DNA of 64,000 bases from NCBI GenBank assembly GCA_963932145.1, contig OZ010605.1, forward strand, positions 23,725,672 through 23,789,671. The letters run 5' to 3'. Position 1 is the stretch's first letter; every line of letters starts with the position of its first letter. The notes beneath the pieces were generated by a model. That model saw nothing but the letters and a program-made list of their open reading frames with translations. It was not told the DNA's origin and did not search any database. This DNA comes from Acanthosepion lycidas. Its lineage: Eukaryota > Mollusca > Cephalopoda > Sepiida > Sepiidae. Shown here piece after piece: positions 21,983 to 32,661 of the stretch. The position numbers and the translations under genes were made by a program.

Positions 21983-22169
21983 GAAATATACTTTTAATGT
22001 GTGCTATATGTATGGGATAAAGTGCTCAATATCAGAGATAGAGCGTGTGTAAATATAGGGAACATTGAAGTCAACACTTAGAGGCAATCGTCAGGCCACC
22101 GATTGTGGCCTGACGATTGCATCTTGCAGGAAACAGACAGTTACTTTTAAGTGTTGACTTTTATGGTCA

Positions 22170-22230
<61 letters not shown>
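21912..22230 (+). mobile_element. second miniature Penelope-like element flanked by (TA)n on both sides
   Basis: A (TA)n tract (21912-21979) is followed by a leader (GTGCTATATGTATGGGATAA, then GCTCAATATCAGAGATAGAG) also found at 50504-50575 and inverted at 45341-45400. Then comes an antisense core lacking stems II and III (22080-22098), a sense hammerhead-like motif and a further (TA)n (22172-22230). The motif has CTGACGA at 22110-22116, stem II TTGC...GCAG, GAAAC at 22130-22134 and GTT at 22140-22142. Stem I in this copy is decayed (GGC faces ACT). It looks like the 50504-51645 element with the entire coding interior deleted. Confidence 0.6.
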
Positions 22231-22232
<2 letters not shown>

Positions 22233-22254
22233 AATATGTTGTGCAGCTCAATTT

Positions 22255-22362
22255 ATATTACATGAATCATTCATACAAAAAGTAGATTAGTAAAGTTAAT
22301 GATATTTTCGCCATTTTATATCATTAACTTTACTAATCTACTTTTTGTATGAATGATTCATG

Positions 22363-22368
<6 letters not shown>
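22255..22368. repeat. perfect ~51-bp hairpin next to (TA)n
   Basis: The left arm (22255-22305) contains CATGAATCATTCATACAAAA and AGTAGATTAGTAAAGTTAAT. The right arm (22318-22368) is its exact reverse complement, with a 12-bp loop TTTCGCCATTTT. Both outer sides run into (TA)n (to 22230 and 22369-22410). A single, non-palindromic copy of the arm, preceded by the same CAAATATGTTG phrase and followed by ATAAAATGGCGAAA, lies at 43620-43700. The hairpin is therefore a head-to-head fusion of two truncated copies of a dispersed repeat. Confidence 0.85.
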
Positions 22369-22410
<42 letters not shown>

Positions 22411-22414
<4 letters not shown>

Positions 22415-23311
22415 TATAATGTGCTACATTTGTGAAGAATATTCTCTCTCACTTTCGGGGATAGAGCTTTTGCTAATATAGACAATGTGAACATAGAAAT
22501 AATCACTTCCTGGTGAATCCCATACGTCACTACTCCTTGCCTGTACATATAATTCCTTATAGGATTAGAGAAAGCCGGGAAATGCAAACCAAATTTTAAT
22601 AGTTCTTGTGTAAACAATGAAGATGCGCGAGTGATGCTGTGGACGGAATCTTGGAATAAGAAATCGAATATCACTCTCTCAGGAGATCTATGACTCCCAC
22701 ATTCCTATCACTCTAGAAACATATATAAAAATATACACATTAAGTTGAAAATAAAACAAAATATCTTAGCAAATAGATTAGACGAATGTGCTCGGATATA
22801 GAGATCATTTGGATAATTTTTACGCACATTATGTCCATAAAGGTAAGCAATTGCACGAATACTAAATTAAATATATGTTTTAAATCTTAGATATTGTTTT
22901 TCAAAATATTAGTCAATAACATTCATTGTTCTTAAACCAAACTTTTATAATATATATTTACAAAGGAGTAACAACTTTTTAATCTTCTGAAAATATTTAA
23001 TCTAGACAAGAAAACGAAAGGCAACATTATTTAAAAGTTTTTTGACTGCCTTGACAAACGCATCTTTTTCTAACACCGCGATACTTCGTCACACAGAGAC
23101 GTCGTTAAAAAACCCGACACATATGGAAATGGAAATGTTGTCTTTCGTTTAGTAATAATCCTGCAACGGTAGTAAGGAAATCATTTAAAACCAATCAAGA
23201 ATTATAAATTCTTCCCATGAGGCCGAAGTAGAGATTTCAAAGGCTAAAAGTCTTCAGTAACTTGAAGTAAGGTGAATCAATCATGACATCCCAAAACTTT
23301 ATCAATACCTA
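22411..23311. other. leader-like fragment, then nothing recognised
   Basis: 22411-22470 (AATGTGCTACATTTGTGAAG, then GGGATAGAGC) resembles the Penelope leader after a (TA)n tract. The rest is AT-rich with no recognisable gene. Confidence 0.4.
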
Positions 23312-23326
23312 TCTATAAAAGGCAGG

Positions 23327-23376
<50 letters not shown>

Positions 23377-24078
23377 CGAAGGCACGGCCGCAATTTTCGA
23401 CGGATTTGCACCAAAATTTACATGCACATGCTCCAAGTCAGTGTGAAGGCCAGTACTGACTTTGCATTTCCCAACTCCCATCGATAGTGGAAATAATCGA
23501 TTTCTTCATGCTTCAACGGCACGTTTCATGTAGTTTGCGGCTATTTTCTACTGGCCAGAATGAGAATAAGCAGGAAGATTCTATTGGCCAGCGTGAGAGC
23601 CAACAGCTGACTGACACGAATGTTAACTAGCATGCTAGCATGCAAAAAAAAATCGATAGCTGCATTCGTCACAAGTGGGAAAAATTTAAATCTGCATGGC
23701 ACTTTACTCCAATTGGCTCATTCGCTTGCTTAAACTCAACGTTGATTCATATTCCGCAGAACTGGGTTGGGTGTGAAAAAGTATTTGTTGTTAACATTCT
23801 TTTTTCATTCAGTTTTTCCAGTTACGAGTTCTTTTTTAAAGCTGCTCGTTTTGTGTTTATTGTTTAGTTCTTTTTTCGTAACAGATTTAATGTTTAGTAT
23901 AGAGCTTAGAAAAAATTCGCAGTGCAAGAATTAAGGTGTTTAGAAACATCAGCACGGCAAAGAGAACCTTTTTAAAGGCAAGGAAGGGAAAAAATATTTT
24001 AGGTCAAGTGATAGCGATTGCTGTATGAGTCGTACGAGTTTTGAATCAAGCACGGGCAACGCCGGGCCATACTGCTAG
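23312..24078 (+). mobile_element. non-autonomous Helitron, 767 bp
   Basis: The 5' end TCTATAAAAGGCAGG follows an A, with a (GT)n tract (23326-23374) just inside. Then comes the phrase TTTTCGACGGATTTGCACCA, often seen near Helitron 5' ends. The 3' end has a GC hairpin (CGGGCAACGCCGGG, 24054-24066), then CTAG (24075-24078) followed by T. This TC...hairpin-CTAG structure inserted between A and T without target duplication is the hallmark of Helitrons (rolling-circle transposons). The interior has no RepHel coding sequence, so it depends on a helper element. Confidence 0.87.
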
Positions 24079-24687
24079 TATTTGATAATTTGAGAAAAGA
24101 TGAAGAACAAATTGGTAATAATCGATCAGATTTTAAGCAGACGGTTTCAATTCATAAAAATAGTGAGACAATTGTTTTCTTTCTTTTTTGTCATTATTTA
24201 TCTTTTCTTTATTTTTTGCCTCCCTTTTATTTAGTTATCTTATTTTCCGCTTTCTCCTCCAACCCCTTTTATTCTTGTTCCGTTTTACCAAATTTCTTTC
24301 TTTCAACTGGTTTCTAACAGTTTTACCTATGTTTTTTTTCCTTCTGTTCCGTTTTCTACTTTTGATGTCATGTACTTTTTAACCATATCTTGTTTACCCA
24401 TCACAACGTTTGTCTTTCTTTTTGTTCCCTATTTATTCCATCACTTCTTGGGACATTCTGACAAATTAAATTAAGCGTGGTAATATCTAACGGTATAAAA
24501 ATACGCTAAGCAAGCCAATCTCCCAAGCAGCAAGCAATTCTTTATAAATTTTTGTCCCTTTCTTCTGCCAGAATCAAATAAGTAAATGTCTCCAAAATAG
24601 GTAAGATTGTAGCTTGATTATCGCACTCTTATTAATGTGACATATAATGTGACAGAATATCAGACTTACTAATGTGAAATCTAAAGT
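24079..24687. other. pyrimidine-rich, no gene recognised
   Basis: 24170-24440 is T/C-rich, which produces open frames full of F, L and S on the + strand. I see no coding signal beyond that bias. Confidence 0.5.
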
Positions 24688-25195
24688 GTGTTCCAATAAC
24701 TTTCATATTTAACAACTTAAGACTTTGGAAATTTCAACAATCAAGCAACGTGTTAAAGTTTCAAGAGTACAAGTGGAAAAGTTCTTCGTAAATTCAAACA
24801 AACTAAGTCGGTGGCAGATGTGAAAACACTGTTGCCTGCTCGTTTACGCCGTTCACCTAAAAACATTGCTACGGTGCACGAGAATGTCGCCGAAAATCTA
24901 GATACCTCTTCGTCATCGTGCGCAGGAACTGAACCTCTCCACAACATTACATCATTTACAATTACACTCCTGGTTGGTCGACTATGTTAACCAAAAATCC
25001 ACGAAGTGAGCGAAATGCATTTCTGTTTGAACGCCCGTTTTCTTAATAGGCTTCGATTAACACGTTGTTTGATTGTTAATCTTTACATGGCTGAAATTTC
25101 CAAAGACTTATGTTGTCAAATCTGAAAGAAAAAATAATTAGACTCTTAAACTTAATTCGCATTTAAAATCGGACAAAGTTATTAGAACAGCCTTC
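24688..25195. mobile_element. fold-back mariner derivative (copy 2)
   Basis: The left half on + begins TGTGTTCCAATAACTTT, then TTTAACAACTTAAGACTTTG and KQRVKV remnants, then SVADVKTLLPARLRRSPKN and ATVHENVAENLDTSS. This is the N-terminal region of the same transposase as at 7001-7897. From about 24955 the sequence turns over and the minus strand reads the start of the same gene inward (NAFRSLRGFLVNIVDQP) to the right terminus. The structure is head to head, as in copies 1 and 3, but with different break points. Confidence 0.7.
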
Positions 25196-25299
25196 ATTAG
25201 CTTTCATTTCATTGACCAAGCACAAATACTATGTCAACAAAATCACGAACAATCGCTTTCATAAACTAGGCTATTGTCCCGTCGGATTGGAGAACTCAG

Positions 25300-25760
25300 A
25301 ATATTAAAATTGACGTTAAAATTATCGAAGCCTGTTACGAAAATGGACGTTCAAACAGAAATGAATTTTGCATACTACACCACTTTTTGGTCAACATAAT
25401 CAACCAACTGAGATTGCAATTGGAAACGATGTAACTTTGTTGTGGAGAGGTTCAATTCCTGAGGGTAATATGACTGGAGGTGTCTGGATTTTTGGCCACA
25501 TTCTGGTGCACTGCAGCAATGTTTTCAGCTGTACGACGCAAACGAGCACGCAATGGTGTTTTCACCGACTCAGTTAGTTTGAATTTATGAAAAACTTTTC
25601 AATTTGTACTCTTGAAACTTTAACACATTGTTTGATTGTTAATCTTTCCATGGTTGAAATTTCCAAAAACGTAAGTTGTTAAATATGAAAGAAAAAAAAA
25701 ACTCATTAGACGATTAAACTTAATTCACATTTAAAATCGGTCCAAGTTGGAACACGCTTT
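25300..25760. mobile_element. fold-back mariner derivative (copy 3)
   Basis: The + strand carries VKIIEACYENGRSNRNEF and HHFLVNIINQL. From about 25470 the minus strand carries SVKTPLRARLRRTAENIAAV and HQNVAKNPDTS, then the start region and right terminus (CGGTCCAAGTTGGAACA). The left terminal repeat is missing. Copy 2 lies only ~105 bp upstream. Confidence 0.65.
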
Positions 25761-26867
25761 ATTTCAAAGACACGCCCAGACCGAACTATTATGGGTTTAT
25801 ACCTGATTATACCTGAAATCCCAACACATAGCGTAACTCGTTGTGTTATGGTTAAACAATCTATTTTTGTAGATAATTACAAACTAGTTCCATTATAAAT
25901 GGATATCAGAGTAAGACTTCAATTTTTAGCAACGTCTTCACGTCGTATTCATTTGCTGTGGAAACCTTCAAGCTTTGGGTCAATGAGTTAAAACTTGCTA
26001 ATAATTTGACTTTTCTTTTTACATATATTTCTCTTATATAGGTCAGCTATTTACCCTTTTGCACCACCTGAACTTTGTGTTAAAATTATTGATTAATCGC
26101 ATTGTAATCCTAATTTAATTTCTCTCTTTCTACATTTTTCCTGGGCAATAAATTCTTTATCAAAATGCTTTAAAGATGCATGCTAGATTAAAAATCACTT
26201 TGTTTGCTTTAACTCAAGGCTGCATCAAAACAGTATTGTAACTTTTGCTCATAAATGGCCATCTAAGAAAATTTCATTTGTGTTAGCAAAAGAATCATAT
26301 CTGTTCGTCCCTATCGGGAATATTAATAAGTTTCAGAAAGAGAAAAAAAATTGCTTGCCTAGATTCACACGCAGAAAAAAATTGTTTGGCAACGTTATCG
26401 ATTCTTTAAATTCTTTTTTATAACTTGTTCTATTCTGAAAGATGATAATTAACGCAAACAAGGGTTGATTCCAAAAGAGAGTTTTTTTTCTTTCTTTCTT
26501 TTTTTTTCTTGTTTTGTGATTTCGATTTTTTTTTTTTTTATAATCTTTTCTCTTGGGATGCAATTCTTTTAAGATTTAAGTAGATGCACGCATTTTTTTT
26601 ATTATTCGTCCCTGTTTGATTTTGTAAGTATGACATATTTGTCCCGCCATTGTTCTCTGTCTCGCCTAAAAGTCCACGAAGTGATATTATTTTTATCATT
26701 AAGAAATTTCCTTTCAGGACGACAATAAATATTTACATATTCTTTGTCGCACAGTAATCGATTATCAGCTGAATAACATGCATACAAAGAACATAAAATA
26801 GTGTTAAATTTAAATAAGCGCAACATTCACATCAGAGTCCTTTTTAACCAGATTAGGAATTTAAGTA
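25761..26867. other. no recognisable gene
   Basis: AT-rich. Poly(T) and TTTC-rich tracts at 26485-26545 give low-complexity frames on the minus strand (KKKKERKK). Nothing else recognised. Confidence 0.5.
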
Positions 26868-26975
26868 GGTAGCGGGCGTAGCGGTTATCAACATGAAAAA
26901 AGGAAACTGCGAAACAAGTTCAAATACCGCTAATATTTGTTTGCGTTCACTTCGTACTACACCCTTGAGAAAAGT
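26868..26975 (+). repeat. degraded S1-type SINE
   Basis: GGGCGTAGCGGTTATCAACA (A-box side), CAAGTTCAAATACCGC (B-box side) and TTGAGAAAAGTATGAACCTA match the S1 copy at 17095-17258 in order. Strongly mutated. Confidence 0.5.
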
Positions 26976-27046
26976 ATGAACCTATGTGCCCAGTTTCTTG
27001 GGTCGAGGATTATTCCCTTCGACTCTGCCACTATAGATCATTTGCT

Positions 27047-27664
27047 CTGTTCCAGCTCTATCAATTAGATATTCAATAGTCAAGATGAATAAAAATAAAA
27101 CTAAAAATAATGATTGAACTACTGGAAATATGGCGCCACCAGTAGCTAGCATTTTAATCACAGCAAACATCAAATATCGCCCAAGTATATTTTGTTTTGT
27201 TTTGTTTTTATCATCAAGATGAAATGATTAAAAGTATTGGTCCCTTCTTTTGAAACTAGGAAAGTAACTATCGATCAGAATCATTCTCTGTACATTCTTT
27301 CGATGGAAGAGATTTTTGCATCTTCATACATACTCAACTACTAAGGACTGTCTATTTTTAATTGGTATCACTCCATGCAAAGCAGTAAAGCCACTGAAAT
27401 TGGTTAATGGATTTGGAAGAATAAGGAACAGAAACATTCACTTGGTAACAAAAGAAAATTTAAGTTGCCTATGTTTTTCCAAGTAATTTAGGACGATTTT
27501 GTACCGCAGAATCCGAAAATGATATCCGTTTCTCTTGATCAGATTATGTTTTTGTGCTACATTGAGTTTTTAAAAATCTGATCTTATGACTAAATTGATT
27601 ACATTTTTGTGAAATTACCAATTGAATTTTGTTAATATTTCTCATATGAAACAAGTTTTTAGCA
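27047..27664 (+). repeat. ~600-bp direct duplication, copy 1
   Basis: From TTCAATAGTCAAGATGAATA through GAAACAAGTTTTTA this segment recurs at 29123-29734 in the same orientation, with small substitutions and indels. It includes the phrases ATATGGCGCCACCAGTAGCT and GGTATCACTCCATGCAAAGC. No long open frame and no terminal inverted or long terminal repeats are seen. Both breakpoints are simple loss of similarity. Confidence 0.9.
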
Positions 27665-28164
27665 GAGGAAATTTGTTTACTAACACTACTTATAAAGTAG
27701 TCCAAATCGGTGAAGCGTGTATCGAAAAAAAAAATGTTAGTCGACTTTCTGAGCTTCTATAAAAGACACTAAGGCTAAAGACTTGATCTTAAGTTTCAAC
27801 AACAAGCGAAGGGATAAGCAGGAAGTGTCTACCCAAAATTAATGAGATATATATATCTATATATATATATATATATATATATATTTTCATATGCGAGGAA
27901 ACGGAGTATTTAGCTTTAAGTTTTTTACATACAGGAATTTTTTTATGTTTGATTTCAATAAAATTGCCTATGATCTAGGGCTATAATGAGACATACACGA
28001 GCGTTTACATACATCGAAATTCATATTTTCAATATCTGTACCCGGAAAATATATTGCTATCTAATATTAAAGAAAACATACCTTACCAAGAGAAATGATA
28101 CTAATGTCTCCTTCAAAGTACTCATCTTTGATTATCACACATATATCCCAGCTTCCATTTATAG

Positions 28165-28298
28165 GGGCACTTCGACGTGGTGTAATAGTTAGCAAGTTTG
28201 TCTCGCTAGATCAGTTAATACAGAAAAGCGAGTTCGATTGTCACTTGGTGCCTCATACTTTCGGTCTTGTGTCACATTTAAGCTACGCTTAAAAAATA
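28165..28298 (+). repeat. tRNA-derived SINE family S2
   Basis: GACGTGGTGTAATAGTTAGC (A-box side), TCTCGCTAGATCAGTTAAT, GCGAGTTCGATTG (B box), then GTGCCTCATACTTTCGGTCT and CACATTTAAGCTACGC. Pairs with the minus-strand copy at 20483-20595. Confidence 0.65.
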
Positions 28299-28344
28299 AC
28301 CATATATCTAATTTCCATTTCATGATAAGATATATGGGCCAACT

Positions 28345-28665
28345 TTAGCGATCCCAAAAGCAGATCTTCATCCTAAGAAAGTTAGGATTGGAAAGGAATC
28401 ATGTGCGATGAGCTTCTGCCAAGTAATCGGTCAATTGATTCTGAAAAAGACTGATCGTAACTGAACGAATTAAAAGCAGCAATTCAAGAAAAACGTCCAG
28501 TATTGGTGAACAGGAAAGGTTTTGTTTTCCATGAAGATAATGCCATATATGACGCTACTTTGGCGACCCGGCAAAAATTGTTGCAGCATGGATGGGATGT
28601 GTTACTACACCAGACATATTCTCCAGCATCCAGATTTTCATCTATTCAGGTCCTTGCAACATAAT
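28345..28665 (+). pseudogene. mariner transposase catalytic fragment
   Basis: The frame with LLPSNRSIDSEKD, then LNELKAAIQEKRPVLVNRKG, FVFHEDNA, LATRQKLLQHGWDVLLHQTY and SPAS is classical mariner. HEDNA contains the second catalytic aspartate, and SP begins the third-aspartate block, which is lost by frameshift. Two stops lie between SEKD and LNEL, and the beginning (KADLHPKK) is in another frame. The SINE lies immediately upstream. Confidence 0.82.
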
Positions 28666-29122
28666 ACAATACAATAATGGAGTCAGTGAATGTGACCGTT
28701 ATTCATTTCCCATTAGATATTTGGTGTGTTATGCAGAACAATGTATAGCTCTTCTCGCTGTAGTGAATGTTACTTAGCGTTTACCAGCCCATTACAAGTT
28801 ACATTCAACAGATTCAAATGAGGTACATTGTATATGATCCACACGAAAAGCCCTAGATGTATGCCCTCGAACACTCTATAATTACCTGAGACGGTAAGGG
28901 ATTTATTTTTATTTGGAAGGGTGTTCTTGCGGAAGAATATAAACCTTCCTAGCCGAGGTTTGAACTCGGTTGTCTGATTCCTTTTCTTATTCTTATACAG
29001 CTTTGTCTCAAGACGATAATGCACAAAGCAATGTCAAATTTATAATTCAGTAAAAGAGATATGCATATTGTTTTATAAGTAAAATAAAAAATAACTGAAA
29101 TTGATAAATACGAACATTGCAT

Positions 29123-29734
29123 GTGCTGTGTTCAATTCAATTATACATTCAATAGTCAAGATGAATAAAAATGAAACTAAAAATAATGATTGAACTACTG
29201 GAAATATGGCGCCACCAGTAGCTAGTATTTTAATCACAGCACGCATTACATATCGCCCAACTATATCTTGTTTTTTTTTAATCATCAAGATGAAATGATT
29301 AAAAGTATTGGTCCCCTCTTTGAGACAAGTAAAGTAACTATCGATCAGAATCATTCTCTGTACATTCTTTCGATGGAAGAGATTTTTGCATCTTCATACA
29401 TATTCAACTACTAAGGACTGTCTATTTTTAATTGGTATCACTCCATGCAAAGCAGTAAAGCCACTGAAATTGGTTAATGGATTTGGAAGAATTAGGAACA
29501 GAAACATTCACTTGGCAACAAAAGAAAATTTAAGTTGCCTATGTTTTTCCAAGTGATTTAGGGCGATTTTGTATCGCAGAATCCGAAAATGGTATTCGTT
29601 TCTCTTGATCAGATTGTTTTTGTGCTACATTGAGATTTTTTTTTTAAATCCGATCTTATGACTAAATTGATTACATTTTTGTGACATTACCGATTGAATT
29701 TTTTTAATATTTCTTATACGAAACAAGTTTTTAA
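29123..29734 (+). repeat. ~600-bp direct duplication, copy 2
   Basis: Partner of 27047-27664, about 2.08 kb downstream. This copy lacks the GTTTT expansion seen at about 27189-27208. After GTTTTTA the two copies diverge. Confidence 0.9.
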
Positions 29735-29877
29735 GTTACTAACGCAATTTATTTATTAAATGTTACAAAAATCAATTGCAATAAATTGAATAGTATACAT
29801 TGATAAATGTAACTACATGAATATCGCATGTTACGTGATCATTCTTCACAATTCAGGGCTGAAAATTCCGTTTATTC

Positions 29878-30725
29878 TACCCCTTAGAAGGATCAACGTC
29901 AGGGATGTCTCTCTTCAAATCTAGTAGTAATCTACCATCATGACTGCATCCCAGATTTCCTGTTAGCTAGTCACATCTCTTTCATATCCTGGTGGAATAT
30001 TTCCCACTATTCATGGTTCATTGATCCCGGATGTTCAGGAAACTGAACCATATGTGAGAATAAATAATGAATTTTGATGCTTATGTTGCATTCGAGGTTT
30101 CTGAAAGCAGTCAGTATATTGATGTCAAGTTCTGCGTTGTTGCCAAGAAAGCTCTTCGCGACCAAAACAAAATATTTCCATCCTTCCGGTTTTACGTCGT
30201 ACATTAAGTTTTCAAACTTTGGATCTTTGCTGAGTTGACGGATTTGAGGGATATTAACTATACCAGCTTTCAACTTCATCATTGTCAATCCTGGAAACGC
30301 CTGGCAAAAGTAAGTGAAGCCGCCATCATCCTTGTCCAAATCTTTAGTAAACTACTTGAGGAAGCCGAGCTTTATGTGCAGCGCTGGGAAACGTATCCTG
30401 TCTCTGTCCACCAGAATCTTATGGATGATGTTCGTTGCTTTGCAAGTAATCAGTTCCTCTCAAACAGGCCAGTCCTTTTTCGTAGAATTTGGAGCAGTGT
30501 ACCTACAATCCCACATACACAACAAGCATGGTTACTTGGTGAACCCTGGCTGTTGTCCCAACAAAAGGTTCACCTTCTTCAGATCAACACAAATGAAACA
30601 TACTGATCATAATGAATTTTCTTCAGAACACACTTCACTGTTTCATATGTCTTAATTAAGTGGATTCGAGTGAGCAAGGGGTAAACAGGCAAACCAATTG
30701 CCATTGTGCAGCAGAACAATTTTCA
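29878..30725 (-). pseudogene. decayed copy of a recurrent uncharacterised animal protein
   Basis: The minus-strand reading is almost colinear. VLLHNGNWFACLPLAHS is followed by KTYETVKCVLKKIHYDQ, then VDLKKVNLLLGQQPGFTK, HKILVDRDRIRFPALHIKLG, AFPGLTMMKLKAGI, WKYFVLVAKSFLGNNAE, NISIKIHYLFSHMVQFPEH and WEIFHQDMKEM. It ends DLKRDIPDVDP. I recognise this as a multi-copy family seen in arthropod, cnidarian and mollusc genomes without an assigned function, probably carried by a mobile element. At least six in-frame stops and one or two frameshifts are present. The open part (30007-30339) is a remnant only. Confidence 0.65.
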
Positions 30726-30796
30726 AACATTTTATAAATGAGAAGCAGGACAGGCGCCATCTCCTTCACTCTGACGCTTTTTCCACAGGAAGAAAA

Positions 30797-31915
30797 TTAA
30801 CGCAATCGTGACCTTCCGACTGACCTGCTTATTAGAACCTGACCAAAGATGAGTTGTTTTGGAAGACTTCTATCGCTCAAACGAGAAAGATCTGCCAACC
30901 TGAGTTGGATTTTCATTACGACGACTTCAATACCCGTCATGTTGCATTTAGTCAGAAATGTTTCTAATGCAATCACCCAGTTAAAGATCATACGTAGGTT
31001 GACTGATATGTTGCCGGTACAGAGGCCAAGATTCTACCCCATATAGTAGTGATGTCCATACTAATGACCTGTACACTCTTCACCGTTAACGAAACATCAT
31101 ATCTATTCCAAATCTTGGGATAAAGATTACCGAAGGTAGGAGTTGCCTGTCCAATCCAGTACTCAATTTCTTTGTCCATTTTAGTGTCGTTAGATTCAAT
31201 GGCGCCAAGATAGGTGAAAGAGGAAAGACTTTTCCTCAAAATAAACAGTGTGATCAACAGCTGGCTGCTGGTTATTGATAGGCTGATGTACAAGTTCCAT
31301 TTTTTATGGTTATGTTCAGACCGAAATCTTTTGATGCCGGAGAGAATTTCTTAAGGATCCATTGAATAATCTCAAGGATGTTGACAACAAGTGAGCTATC
31401 GTCTTCTAAGAGCAGGTCACGAAATGTTTGTACAATAATGTTAGTCCTTGCTTTTTTTGGTTGAACAACCCACCAAACCCAAATTTTAACGCCTTCTTCA
31501 ACATTCTCAAATACTGTTTCCAGCATGACAGAAAATACAAAGCAAATAAGTGGGGGGGCAAAAACACAACCTTATTTTGTTCCATTAGAGAAAATGAATG
31601 AGTCTGAAAACTCTCAATTGGATCTTACTGAGGCCAATATCCGCTGATGGAAATACATGAAGAAACAGAGCCGCCTTTAAGGAACAGCCAACATCTTAAG
31701 AACCACCCAAAGAGCATCCCTTGAAGCATTACTAAAGGCCTTAGTGAGATGAACAAAAGTAATAGATAAATCCCTTGTAATGTTATCTTTTGTAGTTGCC
31801 TCAGACTGAAAATCATGTCCAGTACTTCTACCAGACTTAAAGTCGTACTAAGTATCAGACAACATTGAATACGCCAGAGAAGAGTTGAACATTTGATTCA
31901 CACTGATTAATGTCT
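30797..31915 (-). pseudogene. LINE-B reverse-transcriptase fragment
   Basis: On the minus strand: YDFKSGRSTGHDFQSEATTK, then ITFVHLTKAFSNASRDALW (RT motif A region), then SNGTKxGCVFAPPL (motif B region), LLLEDDSSLV (motif C, where F/YADD is expected), LNLTTLKWTKKL, TSLLYGVESWPLYR, and MTGIEVVVMKIQLRLADLSR. This order matches LINE polyproteins of the RTE/BovB-like 'endonuclease-reverse transcriptase' type. Stops and frameshifts occur throughout, and the 5' side ends at the Tigger-type MITE (31931-32099). Confidence 0.82.
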
Positions 31916-31930
31916 CATCTTTTGTTATTA

Positions 31931-32099
31931 CAGTGTAACCCGGATATAAGAGACCCGGATATAAGATAAACCCGGATAAAAGAGAGATTTTACCTGGTCC
32001 CAAATTAGAGCCATACTTACCTAAACAAAATAGACCAAACCCGGATATAAGAAACTTCTTCTCCGGTCCCGACAACTCTCTTATATCCGGCTTACACTG
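31931..32099. mobile_element. Tigger/pogo-type MITE, 169 bp, inverted copy
   Basis: Starts CAGTGTAACCCGGATATAAG and ends with its complement (one substitution, CCGGCTTACACTG). The left flank is TA and the right flank AA. Internal phrases (CCAAATTAGAGCCATACTTA, CTAAACAAAATAGAC) are the reverse complement of those in the copy at 1191-1361. Confidence 0.8.
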
Positions 32100-32629
32100 A
32101 ATAATGAAAGCATTTCAATCGGTGTATCTATCGAAGTTCTTCACGTGTTTGTCGATATAGGTAATCTTCATGGAATTAGGAAATGTACACTTTATTTAAG
32201 CTACGAAATAATAGCCAAAAAGAAGTGATCAATCCTGGAAATGTTGGCATAGTAATTGTTAGATCAAATGTTGGGTTATAGAAAGGTGGTATAGATATAA
32301 TCTGATTCATTGGTGAGAGGAATAGAGATTAATCCGAAGTGTTCAGAACGAACAAGACGTGAACTCCGGAAGGAAGACATGATTAAATAAAGGATTCCGT
32401 TCTAAGTTCTCTAATGTTTACCTGGTTCTACAGCCCCCTGAAGAACTCCGGAAAGCAAAACGACCGAAAAGTTATTATAATGAAAACAAAGATAAAGATG
32501 TTAGTCCGATTATAAATAATGTAAATAATGATACCCTTCTCGGAGAAGTTATTTAGACAGTTGAAAACCTAATTGTAAATTTTGTCATTCAAAATAGAAA
32601 AAAAAAATGATTATTTTTGCATGTCCGAA

Positions 32630-32661
<32 letters not shown>

